64,000 bases of DNA from NCBI RefSeq assembly GCF_024519315.1, contig NZ_JANIIC010000003.1, positions 1 to 64,000 on the forward strand. Direction: 5' to 3'. The translations under genes and the position numbers were made by a program. Each line of letters opens with the position of its first letter. The stretch's first letter is position 1. The notes under the pieces were generated by a model, which saw only the letters and a list, made by a program, of their open reading frames with translations, did no database searches and had not been told where the DNA came from. Source of the DNA: Streptomyces malaysiensis subsp. samsunensis (GTDB lineage: Bacteria > Actinomycetota > Actinomycetes > Streptomycetales > Streptomycetaceae). Positions 55,084-62,711 of the stretch are shown here, one piece after another.

Positions 55084-57144
55084 ATGGCACTACAGGTTGG
55101 TATCGACGTCGGTGGCACATTCACCGACGCGGTCGCGGTCCTCGACGGCCGCGCGGTCCGCGGGAAGGCGTTCTCCACGAAGGACGTCACCACCGGCATC
55201 CTGGGGGCGCTGGCCGTGCTCCAGGAGCGCGCGGGCATGTCCGAGGAGGAGTTCTACCCGGCCGTCGACCGGTTCGTGCTCGGCAACACGATTGTCACCA
55301 ACGCGGTCGACGAGCAGAAGTACGCCACGGTGGCGCTCCTCACGACGCAGGGGTTCCGCGACACGATGCGGATCGCCCGGTCGGCGCGGACCGATGAGCG
55401 CGACCCGCACAAGATGCTGCCACCGCCCGGCATCGTCGAACGCGGCCGCGTCATCGAGGTCGCCGAACGCGTCGACGCCCACGGCGAGGTCCTGGTGCCG
55501 CTGCGGCAGGAGACCATCGCCGCCGCGGTGGACACCGCGCTCGCCACGGGCGCGGAGGCCATCGCCGTATGTCTGCTGTGGTCCTTCCGCAACCCCGCCC
55601 ATGAGCAGGCCATCGGCCGGTATCTGCGGGAGCACCACCCGGACGTCCCGTTCACCCTCTCCAGCAGCCTGACACCGGTCTACCGTGAGTACGAGCGCAT
55701 GGTCACCACAGCGCTCGACGCCGCGGTCAAACCGCTCGTCGCCTCGCACTTCGACCACCTCGCCGAGGAGCTGCGCGCCCGCGGCCTGCGTGCTCGTGTG
55801 CAGATCATGCAGGTCCACGGCGGGTTCCTGTCGGTCGAGGAGACCAGCAAGGCGCCGATCTCCATGTTCAACTCCGGGCCGGTCGGCGGCGTCACCGGTG
55901 CCCGTCTGCTCGGGCAGCAGCTGGGCAGGCGCCGGGTGCTGACCGCCGACATGGGCGGCACCAGCCTGGATGCCGCCGCGATCATGGATGATGAGTTCCG
56001 GCTGCTCCCACGCGCCGAGATCGGCGGTCTGCCGACGAGTCTGACCGTCGTCGACATCGAGACGATCGGCGCCGGCGGCGGCAGCGCCGCCTGGGTGGAC
56101 GGCCGTGGGCTGCTCCGGGTCGGCCCGCACAGCACGGGCTCCACCCCCGGGCCCGCCTGCTACGGCAAGGGCGGAACCCGCCCCGCGGTCACCGACGCCG
56201 CGCTCGTGCTCGGCCTGATCAACCCCGGCTACTACCTCGGCGGGACCGTCGAGCTGTACGAGAACCTGGCGCGCGAGGCGCTGCGCGCCCATGTCGCGGA
56301 GCCCCTCGGACTGACCGAGGACGCCGCGGCCGAGGGGGTGTACCGGCTGGCCACCTCCCAGATGGCGAACGCGCTGCGCAAGATCACCGTCAACCGCGGC
56401 CATGACCCGCGGGAGTTCACCCTCGTCGGTTTCGGCGGCGCCTGCGGCCTGTTCGCCGCGAGCATCGCCGCCGAGATCGGGGTGAGCGAACTCGTCATCC
56501 CCCGCAACGCCGCGGTGTTCTCGGCCTACGGGCTCATGCACGCCGATTCCGTCTTCTCCGCCGTGCGGACCAGCCCCTGGACGATGCGGCAGCCGGCCGC
56601 CGACCTGGACCGCGAGTTCCAGGCCCTGGAGCGGCGCGCGCGGGCGTGGTTCGACGCCGAGGGCATCCCCGAGGACCGGCGGGAGCTGTACCGCGAGGCC
56701 GACATGAAGTTCGTCGGCCAGATCTTCGAGGTCACCACGCGGCTGAAGGGCGGGACCTTCACCGAGGCGGACAAGGACGAACTGCGCGCACGGTTCATCG
56801 CCGACTACGAGACCGAGTTCGGGGCCGGGACGGCCTGGACCGAGACCGACATCCTGCTGGTCAACTCCCGGGTGCGCGCGGTCGGCCGCAGCGATGTGCA
56901 GCAGGTCCGGCAGATCGTGGAAGCCGACGGGGAGAGCCACACACTGCTGCGCCGCACCATCCTCGAACCGGCGACCGGGGCCCGGACCGAGGTGGAGGTG
57001 CACCGGGGCTTCGCCGCGCTGGCGCGGGCGAAGGGCCCGTGCCTGCTGGAGGAGCCCGACACCACCGTCTATGTGCCCACCGGAGCCACGGTGGAGCTGA
57101 CCGGCGCCGGCCACTTCCTCATCCGGCTCCAGCCGTCCGTCTGA
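55084..57144 (+). CDS. hyuA: Hydantoinase/oxoprolinase family protein, A subunit (HyuA type)
   Basis: A complete 686-residue protein of the HyuA/acetone-carboxylase-beta family. The ATPase (actin-like) fold shows phosphate-1 GIDVGGTFTDAVAVLDG at the N-terminus, NTIVTNAVDEQKYATVALLTT, and DMGGTSLDAAAIMDD in the second half; FGGACGLFAASIAAEIGV and IPRNAAVFSAYGLMHADSVF complete the pattern. With HyuB such enzymes use ATP to open cyclic amides or imides (5-oxoproline, hydantoins, caprolactam) or to carboxylate ketones. The substrate here is unknown; the neighbours suggest a compound leading to HMG-CoA. Confidence 0.9.
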   Translation: MALQVGIDVGGTFTDAVAVLDGRAVRGKAFSTKDVTTGILGALAVLQERAGMSEEEFYPAVDRFVLGNTIVTNAVDEQKYATVALLTTQGFRDTMRIARSARTDERDPHKMLPPPGIVERGRVIEVAERVDAHGEVLVPLRQETIAAAVDTALATGAEAIAVCLLWSFRNPAHEQAIGRYLREHHPDVPFTLSSSLTPVYREYERMVTTALDAAVKPLVASHFDHLAEELRARGLRARVQIMQVHGGFLSVEETSKAPISMFNSGPVGGVTGARLLGQQLGRRRVLTADMGGTSLDAAAIMDDEFRLLPRAEIGGLPTSLTVVDIETIGAGGGSAAWVDGRGLLRVGPHSTGSTPGPACYGKGGTRPAVTDAALVLGLINPGYYLGGTVELYENLAREALRAHVAEPLGLTEDAAAEGVYRLATSQMANALRKITVNRGHDPREFTLVGFGGACGLFAASIAAEIGVSELVIPRNAAVFSAYGLMHADSVFSAVRTSPWTMRQPAADLDREFQALERRARAWFDAEGIPEDRRELYREADMKFVGQIFEVTTRLKGGTFTEADKDELRARFIADYETEFGAGTAWTETDILLVNSRVRAVGRSDVQQVRQIVEADGESHTLLRRTILEPATGARTEVEVHRGFAALARAKGPCLLEEPDTTVYVPTGATVELTGAGHFLIRLQPSV

Positions 57145-57172
57145 ACGCCACGGCCCGATCCAGGAGACCCAC

Positions 57173-59329
57173 ATGACCGAATCCGCCACCGGCCGGCTTC
57201 CCGCCGGGTTCGACCCCGTCACGCTCGAGGTCATCCGCATGCGTCTGGACTCCATCGTCGAGGAGATGGGCATCGCGATGATCCGCTCGTCCGGCTCGCC
57301 GGTGATCACCGAGGCCGGCGACTTCAACACCGCGCTGTTCGACCCCACCGGCCGCATCTACGCCTACTCCGACTACGTCCAGTTCCACATCGGCTCCGGC
57401 AGCGTCGCCGTGCAGAATCTGGTCCGGGAGATCGCCGGTGAGCCGCTCGCCCCCGGCGACGCCTTCATCTGCAACGATCCGCACACCGCCGGTGCGAGCC
57501 ACCCGCCGGACACCAATGTGATCTCGCCGATCTTCCACGGTGACGAGCTGATCGGGTGGGCGCAGTCCCAGGCCCATCTCGTCGACGTCGGCGGTATGAC
57601 ACCGGGCGGCTTCGCCCCCGGGGCCTATGACTGCTACAGCGAGGCGCTCCGGCTCCCGCCGGGAGTGAAGATCTTCGAAAAGGGCGAGCCCGTCGAATGG
57701 GTGCGGCGCATCCTGCTGAACAACGTCCGGGTGCCCGCGCTGTTCTGGAACGATGTGCGCTCCCTGGTGGCCAGCAACAACACCGGGATCCAGCGGCTTC
57801 TCGCCACGATCGGGGAGTTCGGGCTCGACGACTTCCGCGAGTACACCCGGCTCAGCTTCGAGCTGGCCGAGCAGGTGGTCCGCGACCGTGTCGCGAAGAT
57901 CCCCGACGGAACGTACACGGCCGAGGAGTGGACCGAGCACAACGGCCATGCCGATGAGCTGTACCGCGTCGCCTGCGCCATGACCAAGCGGGGTGAGCAG
58001 ATCACGTTCGACTTCACCGGATCCAGCGAGCAGACCGACGGCTTCGTCAACTGTAGCTATGGAGCCCTCGTCGGCAGCGTCGCCACGGCCGTCGTGCCCA
58101 TCCTCGCCTGGGACGTGCCGTTCAACGAGGGCGTCATGACCGCCTTCGAGGTCATCGCCGAGCCGGGCTCCATCGTCAACCCCACTCCCCCGGCGCCGAT
58201 CAGCAACGGACACCTGACGACCGGCGCCCGCGTCAGCCGGCTGGTCACCAAGCTGATGAACGACGCCTGCCGGGGCAGCGCGGACGAGACCGTCCGCGGC
58301 CGCACCCAGGGTGTGTGGGCCGACTCCTGGACCGGCGGCATCTCGGCCGGCACCTCGGACGACGGCGAGTACTTCGTGCTGTTCAACATGGACGGCGGCG
58401 GCATGGGGGCCGGAGCCCAGCCGGACACCGACGGTCTGGACTGCGCCGGGATGATGACGCAGGTCAACAACATGCTCCCGGACGTCGAGATGAACGAGAT
58501 GCTCTATCCCGTCCTCTACCTGTGGAAGCGGCTCAACATCGCCAGCGCCGGGCACGGGGCCCACCGCGGCGGTCTGGGGCTGGAGTTCGCCTGGACCCTG
58601 CACGGTGCGCCCTCCGCCATGCAGACCGTGTTCGCCCCCAGCGCCCAGGTGGTCGCCGACGGATACGGCGGCGGGCTTCCCGGCGGGGGCAGCGGACACG
58701 AGATCCTGCGCCGGTCCAATATCGCGGGGCTGCTCGCCGCGGGCACCGTGCCCACCGACGACAGCCTCGCCTGCGACACACGGGACCCGCTGGCCATCAA
58801 CCAGTCCTCGGTTCAGGTCTCGGCCGGCGATGTCTTCGTGCAGTGGATCGCCGGTGGCGGCGGGTACGGAGACCCCCTCCTGCGTGACCCGCGGCGCGTC
58901 GCCGAGGACGTCCGGGACGCGTACATCACCGACCACACGGCGTCCGCCGTCTACGGGGTGGTGCTCGCCGACGGTGCCGTGGACGCCGCCGCGACGGCGC
59001 GCACACGCGAGGCGATGCGCGCCGCCCGGATCGGCGGGGAGCCGACCGCGGCGGTCACCGCCGACGCCGCCGCCGGGGCGTCCGCGCCCCGCCGTGCCGC
59101 GGACGGCTGGTACTGCCCGGCCAGCGGTGCCCTGATCAGCACCGAGGACGACTGGCGGCAGGACGCCATCGTCACCACGCGGGTGGCCGCCGACCGGCTG
59201 GGCGAGTACGGCGTCCGGGTACGCCCCCGGGGCCACGGACAGCGGGTGCTCCTCGAGGAGTTCTACAGCCCGCGCTGCGGCACCCTGCTCGACGCGCGCA
59301 TCCGGGTCGAAGCCGCCACGGCCGGCTGA
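57173..59329 (+). CDS. hyuB: Hydantoinase B/oxoprolinase family protein, B subunit (HyuB type)
   Basis: A 718-residue protein, the partner subunit of HyuA. Family marks are DPVTLEVIRMRLDSIVEEMG at the N-terminus, RSSGSPVITEAGDFNTALFD, GDAFICNDPHTAGASHPPD and the late GGGGYGDPLLRDP. An extra ~90 C-terminal residues (ACR-like, with YYCPASGAL-type CPAS and RCGTL segments, three cysteines) extend it beyond many HyuB proteins of about 560-600 and could bind zinc. It begins 28 bases after HyuA and must act with it. Confidence 0.9.
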   Translation: MTESATGRLPAGFDPVTLEVIRMRLDSIVEEMGIAMIRSSGSPVITEAGDFNTALFDPTGRIYAYSDYVQFHIGSGSVAVQNLVREIAGEPLAPGDAFICNDPHTAGASHPPDTNVISPIFHGDELIGWAQSQAHLVDVGGMTPGGFAPGAYDCYSEALRLPPGVKIFEKGEPVEWVRRILLNNVRVPALFWNDVRSLVASNNTGIQRLLATIGEFGLDDFREYTRLSFELAEQVVRDRVAKIPDGTYTAEEWTEHNGHADELYRVACAMTKRGEQITFDFTGSSEQTDGFVNCSYGALVGSVATAVVPILAWDVPFNEGVMTAFEVIAEPGSIVNPTPPAPISNGHLTTGARVSRLVTKLMNDACRGSADETVRGRTQGVWADSWTGGISAGTSDDGEYFVLFNMDGGGMGAGAQPDTDGLDCAGMMTQVNNMLPDVEMNEMLYPVLYLWKRLNIASAGHGAHRGGLGLEFAWTLHGAPSAMQTVFAPSAQVVADGYGGGLPGGGSGHEILRRSNIAGLLAAGTVPTDDSLACDTRDPLAINQSSVQVSAGDVFVQWIAGGGGYGDPLLRDPRRVAEDVRDAYITDHTASAVYGVVLADGAVDAAATARTREAMRAARIGGEPTAAVTADAAAGASAPRRAADGWYCPASGALISTEDDWRQDAIVTTRVAADRLGEYGVRVRPRGHGQRVLLEEFYSPRCGTLLDARIRVEAATAG

Positions 59330-59365
59330 TTCCACAGCGGTATTCGAAAAAGGAGGTGTGGTCGC

Positions 59366-60628
59366 GTGACGGAGTTCAACGCCGGGTTCGACCTCGGTGC
59401 CGTCCTGCCGGGCGGTCCCGCACGCGGGGCGCTGCGCGGGGTCGTGGTCCTCGACATCACACGGGTGGTCGCCGGGCCGTTCTGCTCGATGATGCTCGCG
59501 GACCTCGGAGCGACGGTCATCAAGATCGAGAATCCGAAGGACCCGGACTATGCGCGCGAGTTCCCCCCGCTGCTGACGTCGCCCGGGGGCGAGGCGTTCA
59601 GCGCGTTCTTCGCCCAGTACAACCGGAACAAGCTCGGCATGACCCTGGACCTGTCCCGGCCCGAGGGCAAGGAACTGCTGCGCACGCTCGCCGGTCGCGC
59701 GGACGTCCTGGTCGAGAACTTCCGTGGCGGGACCATGGACAAGCTGGGCGTCGGCTACGACGAGCTGCGGAAGGTCAATCCGCGGCTGGTCTACACCGCG
59801 ATCTCCGGCTACGGCCAGACCGGCCCGTACCGGCGCAAGCCCGCGTACGACAACAGCGCGCAGGCCACGGGCGGTCTGTGGTCGATGAACGGCTTCCCGG
59901 ACCGCCCGCCGGTCCGGGTCGGCACCATCATCGGCGACCTGTCGGCCACGCTCTACGCCGTGATCGGCACACTCGCCGCGCTGCGGCATGCCGAGCGCAC
60001 CGGTGAGGGGCAGCTGGTGGACATCTCCCAGCAGGACTCGGTGCTCAGCCTGACCGAGAACGCGGTCGTCTCGCACACCGTCGAGGGCAAGGTGCCGGCT
60101 CCCCTCGGCAATGAGCATCCGTTCGTCAAACCCTATGAGCTCTACCCGTGCAAGGACGGCTTCGTCTTCTTCGGCGGCTACACCGACAAGTTCTGGCGGT
60201 TGACGTGCGAGATGTTCGGCGAACCCGAGCTGGCGGCCGACCCGGAGATCGACACGATGGCCAAGCGGTTCACCCCGGAGGTCTACGAGCGCCGGGTGCG
60301 GCCGCTGCTGCACAGGTGGTTCGCCGATCGCGCCAAGCTCGAACTGGAGGAACTCGCCGGTGACCTCGTGCCGCTGAGCGCGATCAAGGACATCGGGGAG
60401 GTCATCGCGGATCCCCAGATCCAGGCCCGGGACATGGTCGTCGACGTCGAGTACCCGGAATTCGGTCCACTGCGCATGGTCGGCTCACCGGTCAAACTCG
60501 ATGTCACCCCGGCCCGGCCCCGGGGGCTCGCTCCCCAGGTCGGCGAGCACACCGACCAGTTGCTGCGCGCCTTCGCGGACCTCTCCGAGGAACGCATCCG
60601 CGCCCTGCGCGAGGCGGGGGTGGTCTGA
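59366..60628 (+). CDS. CaiB/BaiF-family (class III) CoA-transferase
   Basis: A 420-residue class III CoA-transferase: GVVVLDITRVVAGPFCSMMLADLGA, IKIENPKDPDYAREF, the catalytic aspartate in VENFRGGTMDKLGVGYDE, and ISGYGQTGPYR. It moves CoA between carboxylic acids. One family member, human SUGCT, uses glutarate and also hydroxymethylglutarate as acceptor, which would fit here, but this is inference. The start is GTG 59366 with AAGGAGGTG seven bases upstream. It is followed after one base by the enoyl-CoA hydratase. Confidence 0.9.
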   Translation: MTEFNAGFDLGAVLPGGPARGALRGVVVLDITRVVAGPFCSMMLADLGATVIKIENPKDPDYAREFPPLLTSPGGEAFSAFFAQYNRNKLGMTLDLSRPEGKELLRTLAGRADVLVENFRGGTMDKLGVGYDELRKVNPRLVYTAISGYGQTGPYRRKPAYDNSAQATGGLWSMNGFPDRPPVRVGTIIGDLSATLYAVIGTLAALRHAERTGEGQLVDISQQDSVLSLTENAVVSHTVEGKVPAPLGNEHPFVKPYELYPCKDGFVFFGGYTDKFWRLTCEMFGEPELAADPEIDTMAKRFTPEVYERRVRPLLHRWFADRAKLELEELAGDLVPLSAIKDIGEVIADPQIQARDMVVDVEYPEFGPLRMVGSPVKLDVTPARPRGLAPQVGEHTDQLLRAFADLSEERIRALREAGVV

Positions 60629-60629
60629 G

Positions 60630-61427
60630 ATGAGCGGTATCACCCTCGACCGTGACGGACCGGTCGCGCTCATCCGGTTCGACCGGCCGGAGAAGCTGAA
60701 CTCACTGACCCTGGCGATGTACGAGGAGCTGGGAGCGGCCTTCGACGAGGTCCGCGACGATGAGTCGATCGGCGTCGCGGTCCTCACGGGCGCGGGGCAC
60801 CGTGCCTTCTGCGTCGGCGCCGATCTCACCGAATCGATCCCCGCGCTCGCCGAGGGGCGGTTCGACATCTCCTGGTGGGACGGTGCCCACCAGAAGCACA
60901 CCACCTTGTTCAAGCCGGTCATCGCGGCGGTCAACGGGCTCTGTCTCGGCGGCGGGTTCGAGATCATGCTCTCCACGGACCTGCGGATCGCCGCCGACAC
61001 GGCCGAGTTCGGGCTCCCCGAAAGCGGTGTCGGAGTCGTCCCGGCCGGCGGCACCCTGACCCGGCTGACCCGGCAGATCCCCTACGTCTGGGCCATGGAG
61101 CTGATGCTGCTCGGCGACCGGATCACCGCGGCCACCGCACTGCGGTACGGCCTGCTCAACGCCGTGGTGCCGGCCGACCGGTTGCTCGAGGCGGCGATGG
61201 ACCGGGCTCACCGGCTCACCGCCCGCAGCGGCACCGCCCTGGAGACGATCAAGGAGTCGGTGCTGCGTCTCGGGGACCTCCCGCAGGACCAGGCGTTCCA
61301 CAGTGAGGCGCTGTACGGGCAGCGGGCGTTCACCTCCCCGGACGCGCATGAGGGACTGGCCGCGTTCGCCGAACGCCGTCCGCCCGACTTCCCCTCCCGC
61401 CGGAACGTGAACAAGCCCCCCGCATGA
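60630..61427 (+). CDS. Enoyl-CoA hydratase/isomerase (crotonase) family protein
   Basis: A 265-residue crotonase. The oxyanion-hole strands are GHRAFCVGADLTESI and NGLCLGGGFEIMLSTDLRIA; acidic residues for hydration lie in EFGLPESGVGVVPAGG, where the glutamate of the second position is present. Given HMG-CoA lyase next door, hydration of 3-methylglutaconyl-CoA to HMG-CoA is a reasonable guess. It begins one base after the CoA-transferase stop, so the two are coupled. Confidence 0.88.
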   Translation: MSGITLDRDGPVALIRFDRPEKLNSLTLAMYEELGAAFDEVRDDESIGVAVLTGAGHRAFCVGADLTESIPALAEGRFDISWWDGAHQKHTTLFKPVIAAVNGLCLGGGFEIMLSTDLRIAADTAEFGLPESGVGVVPAGGTLTRLTRQIPYVWAMELMLLGDRITAATALRYGLLNAVVPADRLLEAAMDRAHRLTARSGTALETIKESVLRLGDLPQDQAFHSEALYGQRAFTSPDAHEGLAAFAERRPPDFPSRRNVNKPPA

Positions 61428-61432
61428 TGGCT

Positions 61433-61502
61433 CCACGCAGGAACGTCGCAGGCCGACCGCCGGTCCGCCGTCGCTCGTCGCCGCCCGCGACGTTCCGCGT
61501 GG
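61433..61502. repeat. Large bulged inverted repeat between the hydratase and HMG-CoA lyase genes
   Basis: CCACGC-A-GGAACGTCGC (61433-61449) pairs with GCGACGTTCCGCGTGG (61487-61502): 16 bp with a single bulged A and a 37-base GC-rich loop that can itself fold. It occupies most of the 115-base gap. It may be a processing or attenuation structure, or a regulator site for separate lyase expression. Confidence 0.55.
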
Positions 61503-61542
61503 CCGCCCCCCTTCGCCCTTCCCACCGCCTGACGGGGACGCC

Positions 61543-62493
61543 ATGACATCCGAGACCACCTCGTCCACCGACGCACTGCCCCGCATCGTTCCCCAGCGGG
61601 GCATGCCCGAACAGGTCCGCATCTACGAGGTCGGCCCCCGCGACGGCCTCCAGGCCGAAGCCGTACGCGTCCCCACCGCCGTCAAGGCCGAGTTCGTCCG
61701 GCGGCTCGTCGAGGCGGGTCTGACCACCATCGAGGTCACCAGCTTCGTCTCCCCCCGGTGGATACCCCAACTCGACGACGCGCACGAGGTACTCACCGCC
61801 GTGGGACCCCTCGATGGCATCCGCCTCCCGGTGCTCGTGCCCAACGAACGGGGTCTGGAGCGGGCCCTGGCCGCCGGTGCCCGGGAGATCGCCGTCTTCG
61901 CCAGCGCCACGGAGTCCTTCGCGAAGAACAACCTGGCCCGGGACATGGCTGGGGTGCTGGCGATGTTCGAACCCGTCGTACGCCGGGCCCGCGCCGCGGG
62001 CCTTCCGGTACGCGGCTATGTGTCGATGTGCTTCGGCGACCCCTGGGAGGGCGATGTGGAGCCCCGCAAGGTCGCCTCGGTCGCCCGCGGGCTCCTCGAT
62101 ATGGGCTGCACGTCCCTGTCGCTGGGAGACACCATCGGTACCGGCACCCCCGGCCATGTCCTGGAACTCCTCGACACCGTACGGGGAGCGGGCATCCCCC
62201 TGGAGCGGACCGCCCTCCACTTCCACGACACCTACGGCCAGGCCCTCGCCAATGTGCATGCCGCGCTGACGGCGGGCGTCACCGAGTTCGACAGCTCGGC
62301 CGGTGGCATCGGAGGCTGCCCCTACGCCCGCAGCGCCACCGGCAACCTCGCCACGGAGGACCTGGTGTGGATGTTGCGCGGACTCGGCATCCACACCGGG
62401 GTCGATCTGAACGCGCTGGCGGCCACCAGCCGGTGGATGGCCCATCACCTCGGCCGCCCGAGCCCCTCCCGCGTCGTCACCGCCCTCGCCTGA
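61543..62493 (+). CDS. Hydroxymethylglutaryl-CoA lyase
   Basis: A 316-residue TIM-barrel lyase of the HMGL-like family: IYEVGPRDGLQAEA (catalytic Arg and metal-binding Asp), TSFVSPRWIPQLDDA, HFHDTYGQALANVHAAL (metal-binding histidines) and the mobile-loop cysteine in GGCPYARSATGNLATED. It splits HMG-CoA into acetyl-CoA and acetoacetate. It closes the run that starts with HMG-CoA reductase and makes a degradative direction for the whole set likely. Confidence 0.93.
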   Translation: MTSETTSSTDALPRIVPQRGMPEQVRIYEVGPRDGLQAEAVRVPTAVKAEFVRRLVEAGLTTIEVTSFVSPRWIPQLDDAHEVLTAVGPLDGIRLPVLVPNERGLERALAAGAREIAVFASATESFAKNNLARDMAGVLAMFEPVVRRARAAGLPVRGYVSMCFGDPWEGDVEPRKVASVARGLLDMGCTSLSLGDTIGTGTPGHVLELLDTVRGAGIPLERTALHFHDTYGQALANVHAALTAGVTEFDSSAGGIGGCPYARSATGNLATEDLVWMLRGLGIHTGVDLNALAATSRWMAHHLGRPSPSRVVTALA

Positions 62494-62563
62494 CACCCAC
62501 CCGGCGCTCACGCCGACTTCCGGCCGGGCGGCCCGATGGGTTTCGCTTTGCCTATGAGGCAAC

Positions 62564-62689
62564 ACAGCGTACGCACGCTGTCGCAGGTGGTGAGGAGTCT
62601 GTAACTCCGCTTTATTCCGGATGACTCGGTTCGGCAATGGCCCCTGGCTGAAGTGGTCCCCACAAGCAGCGGTGAGGTGTCAGCACCTC
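62564..62689 (+). other. Two hairpins in the leader of the MSMEG_0569-type gene
   Basis: ACAGCGT/ACGCTGT (62564-62581, loop ACGC) and GAGGTG/CACCTC (62674-62689, loop TCAG) lie in the 218-base gap before the flavoprotein gene. The second is followed at once by a CCTCGCC segment and the GGAGG ribosome site, so alternative pairing with the ribosome site is possible. No known riboswitch class is recognised and no clear GlnR box was seen. Confidence 0.35.
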
Positions 62690-62711
62690 GGCGCCTCGCC
62701 TGGAGGACTTC

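Noticed and set aside
57119..60313. A 1064-residue open frame on the reverse strand opposite hyuB and caiB
   Set aside because: It is the mirror of strong third-position GC bias in real forward genes; no domain or ribosome site is visible. The same applies to long reverse frames at 42973-45423, 55090-57357 and 48615-50576.
62494..62711. GlnR box before the nitrogen-starvation-type gene
   Set aside because: GTTTC and GTAAC words are present, but neither has the partner half at the right spacing.
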